Shown: positions 15,978-25,244 of the stretch, in pieces
Layout: the number at the start of each line of letters is the position of its first letter
Position numbering within the stretch: position 1 is the stretch's first letter
Source: Pyrolobus sp964613695
GTDB lineage: Archaea > Thermoproteota > Thermoprotei_A > Sulfolobales > Pyrodictiaceae
Length of the DNA stretch: 58,167 nucleotides
NCBI GenBank assembly: GCA_964613695.1
Contig: CAZTIR010000003.1
Span: 1-58,167 of the forward strand
Direction: 5' to 3'
Translations under genes and position numbers: made by a program
The notes under the pieces: model-generated
Databases searched by the model: none
What the model was told of the DNA's origin: nothing
The model's input: the letters and a program-made list of their open reading frames with translations, nothing else

Positions 15978-16550
15978 GTGCACCGGGGCAAGCTCTCACT
16001 GATAATCGCGGCAGCCGCCATACTGGTTGCATTCTCTACAATCATCTACACTATGCACGAGATGCGTGCAAGCAACACTGGGCTACCGCAGCCGCTTGCA
16101 CAACTCTTGCAGGGAAAGCCGCGCGTGATAAACGTGGTAGTAGAGGGTGCAGAAGGGGGTCGAGCACCTGTCGAATATACATGCGATTCTCCCCACCCCA
16201 AGCCGCCGGTCATACGCTGGAACAGCGTGAAAGGGGCTAGGGCGTATGCGGTAATCGTGCTCGATCCCGACGCGCCACTGGGCACATTCATACACCTTGT
16301 GGCATACGATGGTGTTGAGACGCGGTGGCCGGCACCAGGCTATAAGCTCGGCTTGAACAGTGCGGGCAGGATAGGGTGGTACCCCATATGCCCCCCGAGG
16401 GGCGATAAGCCTCACCACTACTACTTCGTGGTTATAGCGTTGAAGAGCCCCCTGGGGTTAGACGAGGGCGCGAGCCTCGAGCAGCTACTGGCGGCGATTG
16501 ATGGAGGGGTTGTCGGCTACGGCTACACTGTACTGGTTTACAAGCGGTGA
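15978..16550 (+). CDS. secreted/membrane-anchored PEBP (YbhB/YbcL, Raf kinase inhibitor-like)
   Basis: A 190-residue phosphatidylethanolamine-binding-protein family member. Residues 7-26 form a hydrophobic signal or anchor helix, so the domain is extracytoplasmic. The PEBP anion-binding pocket is visible in VLDPDAPLGTFIHLVAY, followed by GRIGWYPICPPRGDKPHHYYFVVIAL, the CPP and GxHxY-type motifs. The family binds phosphorylated ligands or inhibits proteases; the ligand here is unknown. A GTG start at 15978 follows the TATA-like sequence at 15935-15944 by about 35 bases. Confidence 0.9.
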   Translation: MHRGKLSLIIAAAAILVAFSTIIYTMHEMRASNTGLPQPLAQLLQGKPRVINVVVEGAEGGRAPVEYTCDSPHPKPPVIRWNSVKGARAYAVIVLDPDAPLGTFIHLVAYDGVETRWPAPGYKLGLNSAGRIGWYPICPPRGDKPHHYYFVVIALKSPLGLDEGASLEQLLAAIDGGVVGYGYTVLVYKR

Positions 16551-16624
16551 TGTCCTTCCGAGAAGACGGGGTCGGCCTCCTAAAACGAGAGGAAAAATAC
16601 CGTGGCGCCCTAAGCCGCTTATGG

Positions 16625-17116
16625 CTAAGAAGCTGTTTTCTCCTCCTCGGGGAAGATGTAGAGGCCCGTCGATACAATTAGCTTGGCCTGCTCTGGGTCA
16701 TACTCCCAGTCGGGAGGTAGCTTACCAACCCTCTTGTAGTACTTGACCAGCCTGCGGATCTTGGACTCGAGGTCGAGTAGTCCCTTCTTAGCGTGGGTGT
16801 CCTTGGGGTGCTCCTCGAGATGCCTCCTTAGGTTAACCGCCTTAGCCATCAACCTGAAGAGATCCTCTGGTACACGCAGCTTGATGCCACGCTCTTCGAG
16901 CACCTGTTCAACACTCTTGCCCAGGATGGGCTTCACTAGCGGTATGCCGAACTGGTCGCGGAGTATTATGCCTATCATGCTAGGGCCGTAGCCCTTCCGC
17001 GCAAGATCCACTATAATCTCCTCTATCTCCTCGGGATCGTACTCAACCCACCTAGGCGCCACTAGGGACGCGGGTCTCGTCGAGTGACTCCTACCCTTCC
17101 TCCTCCTCTTGTTCAC
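16625..17116 (-). CDS. rps15: 30S ribosomal protein S15 (S13e type)
   Basis: A 163-residue archaeal S15: a basic N-terminal extension (NKRRRKGRSHSTRP), the archaeal/eukaryotic domain EEIEEIIVDLARKGYGPSMIGIILRDQFGIP, then the conserved S15 helices with HLEEHPKDTHAKKGLLDLESKIRRLVKYYK. It binds the 16S rRNA central domain. The GTG start is preceded by a strong GGAGGTG ribosome-binding site. Confidence 0.97.
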   Translation of the reverse strand: MNKRRRKGRSHSTRPASLVAPRWVEYDPEEIEEIIVDLARKGYGPSMIGIILRDQFGIPLVKPILGKSVEQVLEERGIKLRVPEDLFRLMAKAVNLRRHLEEHPKDTHAKKGLLDLESKIRRLVKYYKRVGKLPPDWEYDPEQAKLIVSTGLYIFPEEEKTAS

Positions 17117-17363
17117 ACGCGCTCACCTCCCCACGGGCGAGCCCCAGCCGGAGCCGGGACTCCCCACGAGAAGCGCGCAGAAGCAGAAGAGAGGCTGATA
17201 AGCATGTCCCTCAGCCGAAATCCTTGTCGTCATCGCGGCGCTCGCGTGACCGAGGGTCTCAGCACCTAGAGGCACTACGCTCGGCAAGCCCCTATCACGC
17301 TTTTTCGCCCGGAGCTAACCGGTTCGCCTTTCTTTACTCCCACCCACAGCCACGCCCGGAAAG

Positions 17364-18533
17364 GTGAAGAGCGTGAACAAGACATCAATACTAGCAATAA
17401 TTGTTATCATAATAATTGTTGCTATAGGCGCGGCTTTTGCGGCGATGCACCACGGCCCTACGAGTGCAACCAGCAGCCCGGCCAGCACAGCGGCGAGCCA
17501 CACGAGCACGAGCAGCAGCGCTACAACGCAGCTGGCGGGGGTCAGGATATATGGTAGTGGCGCTACCTTCCCGGCCGCCCAGTACGACGTGTGGTTCAGC
17601 GAGTTTAGGAAGGAGACGGGCATAGACGTGGAGTACCGCCCCGTGGGTAGCGGTAGAGGTGTGCAGGACTTCATACAAGGGCTTGTCGACTTCGCGGGCT
17701 CCGATCCGCCGCTGCCGCACAACATATGGCTCAGAGCTAAAGAGAAGTATGGGGGTGTGCTGCAAGCGCCCACTATCGCCGGCGCCATTGTAGTCGTCTA
17801 CAACATACCTGGGGTGAAAGTGCACCTGAACCTAACCGGGGATGTACTAGCGAAGATCTACATGGGGGAGATTAGGTACTGGGACGACCCAGCCATCCAG
17901 AAGCTCAACCCCGGAGTCAAGCTCCCGCATAAGGAGATCGTGCCGGTGTATAGGAGTGATTCGAGTGGAACAACCCAATACTTCACCTACTACCTCACGC
18001 TCTCGAACAAAGAGTGGGCCGAGAAGTACGGGTATGGTAAGGTGTGGAAGGTCCAAGGCGTGGGCATAGGCGCGACTGGCAACCCTGGAGTAGCCGCCGC
18101 CGTGAAGAACACTCCATACTCCATAGGCTATGTTGAGTACGCCTACGCCCTCCGCTACAACCTCTCGATAGCCGCGCTAGCGCCTCCAGGCAGGAGCGAC
18201 ATATTCCTCCTACCCAGCGTAGAGTCTATACAAAAGACTCTGGCGAAGGTGGCGGAGAAGCTGCCCTCACCCGACGCAGACTGGTCCAACACCTTCGGCT
18301 TGAGCATTAAGGCTGCGAGCGAGGTAGGAGGCTACCCCTTGACAGCATATACGCACATAGTGCTCAGAAAGAAGTATAACGATCCCAAGAAATGCGAGGC
18401 TCTGAAGATGCTGCTGGAGTGGATATACAAGGCTAACATAGAGAAGAAATATATCGTGAAGGGTTACGTGCCTCTACCAAAGCCTATGGCGGAGAAGCTG
18501 CTAGAGGCTGCGAAGCTACTCTGCAAGCCCTAA
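17364..18533 (+). CDS. pstS: phosphate ABC transporter substrate-binding protein PstS
   Basis: A 389-residue PstS-type binding protein. The N-terminus has a hydrophobic signal/anchor helix (residues 9-27), then a Ser/Thr/Ala-rich linker (about 30-55) typical of archaeal surface-tethered binding proteins. The binding domain follows with IYGSGATFPAAQYDVWF, YRPVGSGRGVQDFI, DFAGSDPPL and YRSDSSGTTQYFTYYL, which line the phosphate site. It captures phosphate for PstCAB. No pstC, pstA or pstB is in the window. A T-run follows the stop. Confidence 0.93.
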   Translation: MKSVNKTSILAIIVIIIIVAIGAAFAAMHHGPTSATSSPASTAASHTSTSSSATTQLAGVRIYGSGATFPAAQYDVWFSEFRKETGIDVEYRPVGSGRGVQDFIQGLVDFAGSDPPLPHNIWLRAKEKYGGVLQAPTIAGAIVVVYNIPGVKVHLNLTGDVLAKIYMGEIRYWDDPAIQKLNPGVKLPHKEIVPVYRSDSSGTTQYFTYYLTLSNKEWAEKYGYGKVWKVQGVGIGATGNPGVAAAVKNTPYSIGYVEYAYALRYNLSIAALAPPGRSDIFLLPSVESIQKTLAKVAEKLPSPDADWSNTFGLSIKAASEVGGYPLTAYTHIVLRKKYNDPKKCEALKMLLEWIYKANIEKKYIVKGYVPLPKPMAEKLLEAAKLLCKP

Positions 18534-18540
18534 GCCCTCA

Positions 18541-18545
18541 TTTTT
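18541..18545 (+). terminator. T-run after pstS
   Basis: Five T residues followed by C-rich sequence lie eight bases beyond the pstS stop, in the short gap to a convergent gene; a plausible archaeal terminator. Confidence 0.35.
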
Positions 18546-18570
18546 CCCTCCCCGCCGTAAGGTACCGGTT

Positions 18571-19593
18571 CTACAACCTCGTGTATAGTAATACGGCGTT
18601 CTCTCTCTCGAGCTTCTCGCGCAATGTCCTCCTATCAAGCCTCTCGACGGGCGCGTCGCCAGCTAGTATTATGCTACGCTTCTCTAATATCGCCGCCGTG
18701 ATGCTCAGTGCAAGGGCTAGCAGAGGCGACGCAGAGAGACTGTGGAGTGTCACACCATCTATGATCACGAGGGGGAGGGGTAGACCGTCAAGGCTCACAC
18801 GCTCCACAGCAACGCTCCTCCCTAGAAGCTTTGAGGCTAGCAGAGATGCTTCTCTAGCATGCTCCGCTAGCACACGACCCAATCCCTCACCATGATCGCC
18901 TAGCCTGCTCTTATCGATTGAGAGGAGCGCGTCCGGTTTGACAGGGTAGACTATTATGCTCCTTTCCAGGTAGTCCTCGAGAAGGAGAGCGGCCACGAGG
19001 AGTGGTGCCGCCTCCTCCCACATCTTTCGAGCCACTAGAGCCTCCACGCACGATGAAGCAGCGCCGCCGACACCGGCCACGCGCCTAGCAACGGGGTTGA
19101 GCAGCGCCGCGGCGAGTATGCGCGAGTAGCCTAGCAGCCCTTCACCAGGGAGGCGGATGCCCTTCTTGGAGGCTTCCCGGAGCTTATCGGCGAGCACCTT
19201 AGCAGCGTCGCTGGAGACGCATCTCTCGATATCGCTTACGTCGAGCTCGAGGCTGGGCCTGAGCTCAACTACGCCGTTGCCCGAGTATAGCTCCGACTCT
19301 AAGCCCTCAACACGAAGCCTCTCCTCGGCCCCCCTCCTCTCATACTCTATCAGCACGATACTACCCGAGGCTCGTTTCAGCTCCTCACCCGCCTCCCCGT
19401 ACACGTTAGCGGCACAGACACTGCTACACGATAACAGTATATGCAGGTAGCCCTTGCCCCTCAGGGCTAAGGGGAGGGGGTCTAGGAGCCCCCGTGTAGA
19501 GTAGGATGCTACGCGATCGTCTAACTCTAGCCGTACGCTAGGACCCTCTAAGCCAGCCTCTACAAGCCTCGCCCTACAGCACCGGTGGAGCAT
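18571..19593 (-). CDS. hypothetical protein
   Basis: A 340-residue protein I do not recognise. The first 110 residues look like beta strands (VRLELDDRVASYSTRGLLD...), while the rest is helical. The C-terminal third contains LPLVIIDGVTLHSLS, a hydrophobic helix (ALALSITAAIL) and a final strand RSIILAGDAPVERLDRR that has the look of a nucleotide-binding alpha/beta fold, but I see no Walker motif. Codon use fits the neighbourhood. It is flanked by convergent pstS and, after a 74-base gap, the FAD dehydrogenase on the same strand. Confidence 0.65.
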   Translation of the reverse strand: MLHRCCRARLVEAGLEGPSVRLELDDRVASYSTRGLLDPLPLALRGKGYLHILLSCSSVCAANVYGEAGEELKRASGSIVLIEYERRGAEERLRVEGLESELYSGNGVVELRPSLELDVSDIERCVSSDAAKVLADKLREASKKGIRLPGEGLLGYSRILAAALLNPVARRVAGVGGAASSCVEALVARKMWEEAAPLLVAALLLEDYLERSIIVYPVKPDALLSIDKSRLGDHGEGLGRVLAEHAREASLLASKLLGRSVAVERVSLDGLPLPLVIIDGVTLHSLSASPLLALALSITAAILEKRSIILAGDAPVERLDRRTLREKLERENAVLLYTRL

Positions 19594-19667
19594 CTAACCC
19601 CTATTCTCGGAGCTTACATTGCGGGAGGGGCGGGGGCCCGCGAGACGGTATTACGAAAAACGTGGCT

Positions 19668-21134
19668 TCAATGGAGTATCTCGTAGTTTAGCTCGGCTAC
19701 CAGTCCCTCGTCGCGCGGGTACCCCTCGGGCTCATACCCTATCTTGGCGAGAACGCCTCGGCCAGCGAGAATCCCGGTAGCCGCGGCAACATTCAACCCC
19801 CTGCTCAACCCTGCTCCATCGCCAGCAACGAATAGACCGTCTACCGTCGTCTCGAGATACTTTGACACGACCTTAGCCTGTACAGAGTAGAACTTTATCT
19901 CAGGAGCGTAGATGAGGGTATGCGGGTGCGCCACGCCAGGCGCTATATCGTCTAGCTTGTGGAGCCCCTCGATGATGTCAAGCACCACCCTGTAGGGTAG
20001 AGCCATACCGATATCGCCCGGCGTCACGTCGGTTAACGTCGGCTCCACTATACTCCTCCTGATCCTATCCCACGTGCTCCTACGCCCAGCTTCGAGGTCG
20101 CCAAGCCTCTGTATCAGCGGTTTACCCCCGCCGAGTCTCGTAGCCATACGTGCAATACTCTTACCATACTCTATCGTATCCTCCATGGGGTCCGTCAGCC
20201 TAATCGTCACGAGAAACGCGAAGTTGGTGTTCATGCTCTTGCGGTGAGCGTAGGTCTCCCCGTTAACGCCGACAGTACCGTCGTTATACACTTCCTTCAC
20301 CACGAAGCCACGCGGGTTGGTACAGAAGGTCCTCACCTTGTCATCGTACGTCTTCGTATAGATTATTATCTTCGGGTCCATAACGACCTCTGTCAGAGAC
20401 TCGTATATCGTATAGGGCACCTCAACCCTAACCCCCACGTCCAGGGGCCCCGGCATAGTCTCGACGCCTATTCTCCTAGCCTCTCTCGAGAACCAGGCTG
20501 CACCACCGCGACCCGGGGCGAGGACAACATACTGGGCTCTAAACTGCCCACGCGTGGTCTCTAGGAGGAAGCCACCATTAGTCTTATGCACGTGGCGCAC
20601 CTCTGTGAAAGTCACGAATCTGCCTCCGAGACGGGCAATGTAGTCTTGCATAGCCTTAATGACCTTGGGCGTGTTATCGCTCCCCATGTGCCTTTGCACT
20701 GCTGGCACAAACCTCGCACCAGCCTTGGCGGCTTTCTTCTCGAGCTCCTTCACACGCTCCCTGTCGGGTATGAAGAGGCGGTCTCTAGGGGCCCCGAAGC
20801 GCAGGAACACCGCGTCAACAAGCTTTATGAGGGCGGCGGCCTCTTCCCAGCTCCCCACGAGCTTGTGGAGATCCCCTCCTATGTCTGGTCTAAGGTTGAT
20901 TATCCCGCTTGATAGTGTACCCGCGCCGCCGACGCCGTAGAGTAGGTGGCATGGCTTGCAGTAGGTGCACTTGCCTATCCTCGGGTTTGTTAGAGGGCAG
21001 TGCCTCTGCTCCACAAGCCCCCCGATGTCGAAGAGGGCTACCCTTAGCCTGCCGCTGCTCCCCTCGAGCACCGTCAGCGCGGCGAATAGGCCCGCGGGGC
21101 CGGCGCCCACGATCGCGACGTCAAACTCTCTCAT
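19668..21134 (-). CDS. FAD-dependent dehydrogenase (COG2509-like)
   Basis: About 488 residues from the ATG at 21134, chosen because GGAGGTG lies six bases upstream and the protein then begins MREFDVAIVGAGPAG, the Rossmann FAD-binding loop. A second family feature is a cysteine-rich segment HCPLTNPRIGKCTYCKPCH, followed by LLYGVGGAGTLSSG. GLFVAGDGAGLSRGLNVAAATG near the C-terminus completes the FAD site. The family is an uncharacterised FAD dehydrogenase related to BaiN/HI0933 flavoproteins; substrate unknown. It follows purA by four bases, so it is in the same operon. Confidence 0.85.
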   Translation of the reverse strand: MREFDVAIVGAGPAGLFAALTVLEGSSGRLRVALFDIGGLVEQRHCPLTNPRIGKCTYCKPCHLLYGVGGAGTLSSGIINLRPDIGGDLHKLVGSWEEAAALIKLVDAVFLRFGAPRDRLFIPDRERVKELEKKAAKAGARFVPAVQRHMGSDNTPKVIKAMQDYIARLGGRFVTFTEVRHVHKTNGGFLLETTRGQFRAQYVVLAPGRGGAAWFSREARRIGVETMPGPLDVGVRVEVPYTIYESLTEVVMDPKIIIYTKTYDDKVRTFCTNPRGFVVKEVYNDGTVGVNGETYAHRKSMNTNFAFLVTIRLTDPMEDTIEYGKSIARMATRLGGGKPLIQRLGDLEAGRRSTWDRIRRSIVEPTLTDVTPGDIGMALPYRVVLDIIEGLHKLDDIAPGVAHPHTLIYAPEIKFYSVQAKVVSKYLETTVDGLFVAGDGAGLSRGLNVAAATGILAGRGVLAKIGYEPEGYPRDEGLVAELNYEILH

Positions 21135-21138
21135 ACTC

Positions 21139-22137
21139 TCACCTCCTATCGATAGTATCGAGTACCTCCTCACCAGTCCCGATTAGGGCCACTGGGACCC
21201 CCAGCTCGGCCTCAATGCTCCTAACCCAGTCTCTAGCCTCGCGGGGTAGCTCATCCCAGCTTCTAGCGCCACGAGCCCTTGGGTATAACACGTCTAGTTT
21301 AGTCAATGCTACCATCGTGGCCGTGTTCGCCCTTACAGCGCGGCGTGCAAGCTCCACGTTAAAAGGTGCAACCCTCCTCCGCCTACCCGTAACCGTGCCG
21401 TACTCGACCCAGCCCAGCTTCTCAGCCTCCTCTGGGCTAAGCTCGCCCGGCAGAGGCCCCTCCCCTACACGCGTCACGAACGCCTTGAACACGACTATTA
21501 TCTCGTCGGCGTCGCGGGGCCCCAGGCCCACCTCGCTGAGGGCTGCGGCAGCCGTGGTGTCTCGGCTCGTTACATAGGGGTAGGTGCCGTGATAGAGGCT
21601 CAGCCAGTAGCCCTGCGTAGCTTCTACGACAACAAGCTCCCTTCTATCGAGATGCCCCCAGACGAGCTCCTGCACGTCACCCGTGTAGTCTCGCAGCTCT
21701 GGATACTCCTTGGCAAGCTTCAGTCTTCGCAACACCCGGTCGACCATAGCCGCCCCGACGCCGGTTAGTGTAGAGCCTATCTTCTTCGCTAGATGGGGGT
21801 CGCTGCGCTCACGTTCAACGTGCTCATCGGTTATGACGCCCGCGTGCTTATCTAGAACCACGCGACCTCCTGCACCGTATTTTGCCACCTCGTCGAGGAA
21901 GACGCGGTAGTGTACCAGAGCGCCGCGTGCAATATAGAGGCGCGTCGAGGGGTTGACAATAGCGGAGGGTAGCGCCCTGAGCTTGTACCTGACACCCTCG
22001 TGGACAACAGTGTGCCCCGCATTCGTGGCCCCGGTCCGGACGGCTGCAGCGGGTTTATCGCGGAGCGCCAGATACCCAACTATCTTGCCCTTGCCCTCAT
22101 CCCCGAAGAACCCGCCTACGACAACGTATAGCGGCAC
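21139..22137 (-). CDS. purA: adenylosuccinate synthetase
   Basis: A 332-residue archaeal-type (short) PurA, making adenylosuccinate from IMP, aspartate and GTP. The P-loop GGFFGDEGKGKIVGYLA at the N-terminus, TGATNAGHTVVHEG, IGSTLTGVGAAM, VVEATQGYWLSLYHGTYPYVTSRDTT and the GTP-specificity TKLDVLYP are all visible. The enzyme commits IMP to AMP; adenylosuccinate lyase is encoded at 40222 in this window. It lies 26 bases downstream of tpiA on the same strand. Confidence 0.97.
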   Translation of the reverse strand: MPLYVVVGGFFGDEGKGKIVGYLALRDKPAAAVRTGATNAGHTVVHEGVRYKLRALPSAIVNPSTRLYIARGALVHYRVFLDEVAKYGAGGRVVLDKHAGVITDEHVERERSDPHLAKKIGSTLTGVGAAMVDRVLRRLKLAKEYPELRDYTGDVQELVWGHLDRRELVVVEATQGYWLSLYHGTYPYVTSRDTTAAAALSEVGLGPRDADEIIVVFKAFVTRVGEGPLPGELSPEEAEKLGWVEYGTVTGRRRRVAPFNVELARRAVRANTATMVALTKLDVLYPRARGARSWDELPREARDWVRSIEAELGVPVALIGTGEEVLDTIDRR

Positions 22138-22163
22138 TAGGTTCCCACTCTTAGGTCATCGTA

Positions 22164-22874
22164 CTACCCTTCCCTCCCTTTAAACCTCGCTGACGCGAGG
22201 CCCTCCGCCAACTCCCTCATCTTGGCATACGGGTCTCCAGCCTTCATGACCGCAGACGCCACGAGCACGCCCACAGCGCCCAGCTCTACCGAGCGTCTAG
22301 CATCCTCGCCGCTCACTATACCCGCGCCTACCAAGACCGGCACATCAGGGGCAAGCTTTGACACCATGCTAACAGAGCCTGTTACAACCTCGGGCTTCGC
22401 GCGCGAGACTGCAATACCGGTGCCTATGAGCTCGGGGGGCTCGACGGCAACGAACGTCGGCCTGAACAGCGCGACAGCCGCGGCCGCTCTAGGGGTGTCG
22501 GCGCAGACGAGCTGCTCTAGGTTGAGGCGCTTTAACCGCTCCACTACAAACTCTATGTCGCTTAGCCTTAGCCTCCTCTCGCTATGGTTGACCAACGAGC
22601 CCCGCACTCCAAGCTCTACTAGAGCCTCGGCCGGTATGCTGCCAGTGTGCGCGCCCGGCTCGACCGGGTCTACATGCTGCGCGTAGATGACAGCATCCTC
22701 TACCAGCTCGATTGCACGGGCTAGCTCGGTATACGGGGGGGCCAGTATCACCCTGACGACGCCTCGATACTCTCTAGCTACCTTCTCACCCGCCTTAACA
22801 ACCTCGAGGGCTTTAGAGCCGAAGGCTGAGGGATAGGCCTTAAAGTTTATAGCTAGGATGAGCTCCTTCAACAC
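22164..22874 (-). CDS. tpiA: triosephosphate isomerase
   Basis: A 236-residue archaeal-type triosephosphate isomerase of glycolysis and gluconeogenesis. The active-site NFKAY at residues 10-14 supplies the Lys, VNHSERR the catalytic His, and AVEPPELIGTG the catalytic Glu and flexible loop. GAGIVSGEDARRSVELGAVGVLVASAV forms the phosphate-binding end. Archaeal enzymes are shorter than bacterial ones and tetrameric, consistent with this length. It diverges from metG with only 38 bases between starts. Confidence 0.97.
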   Translation of the reverse strand: MLKELILAINFKAYPSAFGSKALEVVKAGEKVAREYRGVVRVILAPPYTELARAIELVEDAVIYAQHVDPVEPGAHTGSIPAEALVELGVRGSLVNHSERRLRLSDIEFVVERLKRLNLEQLVCADTPRAAAAVALFRPTFVAVEPPELIGTGIAVSRAKPEVVTGSVSMVSKLAPDVPVLVGAGIVSGEDARRSVELGAVGVLVASAVMKAGDPYAKMRELAEGLASARFKGREG

Positions 22875-22912
22875 GCTCGCCAGGGTATACTCGAGGCGCC
22901 AGCCTAAAACTT

Positions 22913-24688
22913 GTGAAGGCTGGGTCTAAACGCCCCCTCGATGCTGTGGAGTGGAGTGGTGCGCTGAGGGTGGGTAAGTGGATAGTGGCCTCGGCCTGGC
23001 CATACGTGAACAGCGTGCCACACCTCGGCAACCTTGTCGGCTCTGTGCTATCGGCTGACGTGTTTGCAAGATACCTTCGCCTCCTAGGCGAAGACGTCGT
23101 ATTCGTCAGCGGTAGCGACGAGCACGGGACTCCTATAGAGATAGAGGCTATCAAGAAGGGTGTCCACCCGAAGCAGCTCACCGACCAGGCTCACGAGTAC
23201 GTATCCAAGTTGTTCGAGGAGTGGAGGATAAGCTTCGACAACTATACTAGAACGGAGAACCCGATACACAAGAGGTTCGTGCAAGACTTCATGATGAAGG
23301 TCTACAAGAACGGGTATATCTTTGAGCAGGATGAGGTGCTGCCCTACTGTCCCCGCGATAAGATGTTCCTACCCGACCGGTTCGTGATAGGCACGTGCCC
23401 ATACTGCGGCTACCCCTACGCCCGTGGAGACCAGTGTGATAACTGTGGAAGACTCCTACACCCCACCATGCTTATAAACCCGAGGTGTGCTATCTGCGGT
23501 GCAACACCCATCTTCAAGAAGACGAGGCACTGGTTCTTCGACCTGCCTAAGCTGCGCGACCCTCTGCTCAAGTGGCTGCGGGAGAGCAGCCTCCCCGACA
23601 ACGTGAAGAACTATAGTCTACGGTGGGTTGAGGAGGGGTTGAAGCCGCGCAGCGTTACGCGTGATAACAAGTGGGGCATCCCGGCTCCCTTCCCAGGCGC
23701 CGAGGGGAAGACCATCTACGTCTGGTTCGACGCCCTCCTGGGCTACATCTCAGCCACCATAGAGTATTTCGAGAAGAGGGGTGAGCCGGAGAAGTGGAAG
23801 GAGTACTGGTTCGACCAGTCCACCAAAACGGTCTACTTCATAGGCAAGGATAACATACCATTCCACGCTATAATCTTCCCAGCCATGCTGATGGCCAGCG
23901 GGGAGCCGTACGTACTACCCTACTATATCTCCGCCACCGAGTACCTAATGTATGAGGGCGAGCAGTTCTCAAAGAGCCGTAGGCATGGTATCTGGATAGA
24001 CGAGGCGTTAGAGATACTCCCGCCCGACTACTGGCGCTTCGCACTTATCAGGATGCGCCCCGAGACTAAGGACACTAACTTCACGTGGGAGGAGTTCACA
24101 AGGATTGTGAACAAGGAGTTGAACGATGATATCGGCAATTATGTGCACCGTGTGTTAAAGTTCGTAGAGTCTAGGTTCGACTCCACCATACCCGAGCCCG
24201 GCGACCCGAGTGAAGCCGACAAAGAGTTCTGGAAGGGCGTGCAGGAGAAAGTCGAGGAGTTTAAACAAGAGATGAATAGTTTCAGGTTGAAGGCGGGCCT
24301 CGAGAAGGTTCTCGAGGTGGCGAGGCTGGGCAACCAGTATCTAAACGCGAGAGCCCCCTGGGACGCGTACAAGCGGGATAGAAGGGAAGCCGCGACCATA
24401 ATATACTACGCTGCGAACAGCGTAGCGACCCTAGCGATACTACTGGCCCCCTTCACGCCCGACGCGGCCGAGAGACTCTGGAAGATGCTACAGCTACAGG
24501 GCTCGGTGCACGAGAAGGGTAGGCTGCGCGAAGCGGCCACATTCATACTAAAGCCTGGCCACCGTATAGGCAGGGTAGAGCCGCTCTTCCGGAAGCTCCC
24601 CAACGACTTCCCGACGAAAGCCAAGGAGCTTCTAGCGGAGGTGCGTAAGAGGGTGGTCGAGAAGAGGCCGCCCCTGCTACGAGAGTAG
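22913..24688 (+). CDS. metG: methionyl-tRNA synthetase
   Basis: A 591-residue class Ia aminoacyl-tRNA synthetase. The Rossmann core begins at WIVASAWPYVNSVPHLGN (HIGH region). Two zinc knuckles are visible (CPYCGYPYARGDQCDNCG and CAICG). The KMSKS-equivalent appears as FSKSRRHG, and the anticodon-binding helical domain follows. The C-terminal dimerisation (Arc1p-like) domain is absent. The annotated GTG at 22913 gives a roughly 20-residue leader; a GTG at 22970 just before the conserved core is an alternative start. Confidence 0.96.
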   Translation: MKAGSKRPLDAVEWSGALRVGKWIVASAWPYVNSVPHLGNLVGSVLSADVFARYLRLLGEDVVFVSGSDEHGTPIEIEAIKKGVHPKQLTDQAHEYVSKLFEEWRISFDNYTRTENPIHKRFVQDFMMKVYKNGYIFEQDEVLPYCPRDKMFLPDRFVIGTCPYCGYPYARGDQCDNCGRLLHPTMLINPRCAICGATPIFKKTRHWFFDLPKLRDPLLKWLRESSLPDNVKNYSLRWVEEGLKPRSVTRDNKWGIPAPFPGAEGKTIYVWFDALLGYISATIEYFEKRGEPEKWKEYWFDQSTKTVYFIGKDNIPFHAIIFPAMLMASGEPYVLPYYISATEYLMYEGEQFSKSRRHGIWIDEALEILPPDYWRFALIRMRPETKDTNFTWEEFTRIVNKELNDDIGNYVHRVLKFVESRFDSTIPEPGDPSEADKEFWKGVQEKVEEFKQEMNSFRLKAGLEKVLEVARLGNQYLNARAPWDAYKRDRREAATIIYYAANSVATLAILLAPFTPDAAERLWKMLQLQGSVHEKGRLREAATFILKPGHRIGRVEPLFRKLPNDFPTKAKELLAEVRKRVVEKRPPLLRE

Positions 24689-24689
24689 G

Positions 24690-24767
24690 AGCGTCAGCAC
24701 GCCGACCTCTCGTCAACGCCCGGGGCCCGCTGCGGGCTCAGGTTCCCAGCGGTGTGGTCATCACCCG
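24690..24767 (-). ncRNA. candidate C/D box sRNA downstream of metG
   Basis: Read on the minus strand, the boxes are C TGATGA (24763-24758), a 16-base guide, D' CTGA (24741-24738), a 22-base spacer containing a GC hairpin, C' TGACGA (24715-24710), an exactly 12-base guide, and D CTGA (24697-24694). The first box is perfect and the final C'/D half has ideal spacing. The long spacer and variant C' are atypical. It lies wholly in the gap between metG and the convergent zinc-ribbon gene. Confidence 0.35.
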
Positions 24768-24800
24768 GTGTGAAGCCGAAGGCGAGGACACTAAGTGTTA

Positions 24801-25244
24801 TTATTTCTCCTCCCGCTCCCTGGATGAGGAGCCTCCTGAGGGAATACCTTCCTGCAGCTGTGAACGTATATTCTGCAATATCCTCTCGGTCCTCTCGAGA
24901 GCCTCTAGCCATAATATTAGGGCTCTCGGCTTATCCTCGTCGGTGAAGTCCGCGTGTCTTAGAGAGGCGATGTTGGAGCTTATCTTCTCCACCAGCGTCT
25001 TCTCGAGCTCCTCTAGGACACCCTGGACGGTCACCTTGGCTGCCTCGCTTTCACTCTTCACTATATAGACCCTGCCGTGTATCGGGCAGACAACCTCACC
25101 GGTCTTTAGGCGAAAGAGTGGCAAACCACACTTAGGGCAATGCTCGGCTAGCATAGTGGCACCGCTTCTAAGCAAGTCAGCCATCTTCCTGACCACTGCA
25201 GGGTCCTTGGTCGGGTCTTTCCTACGATCCCTCGCTAGGCTCAT
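24801..25244 (-). CDS. SSSCA1 (autoantigen p27)-family zinc-ribbon protein
   Basis: About 147 residues from an ATG at 25244 that follows a GGAGCAGG site; the frame is open to 25316 but that extension looks non-coding. The N-terminal half has VVRKMADLLRSGATMLAEHCPKCGLPLFRLKTGEVVCPIHG-type sequence. This is the Sjogren syndrome/scleroderma autoantigen 1 family with a CPxC...CPxHG zinc ribbon. A helical C-terminal half follows, ending in a charged Ser/Glu/Arg tail. The archaeal function is unknown. Confidence 0.85.
   Translation of the reverse strand: MSLARDRRKDPTKDPAVVRKMADLLRSGATMLAEHCPKCGLPLFRLKTGEVVCPIHGRVYIVKSESEAAKVTVQGVLEELEKTLVEKISSNIASLRHADFTDEDKPRALILWLEALERTERILQNIRSQLQEGIPSGGSSSREREEK

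Noticed and set aside
17212..17262. Minus-strand TGACGA, 12-base guide and CTGA upstream of rps15
   Set aside because: Only one C/D half is present; no second C box of acceptable quality, and it may fall in the S15 leader.
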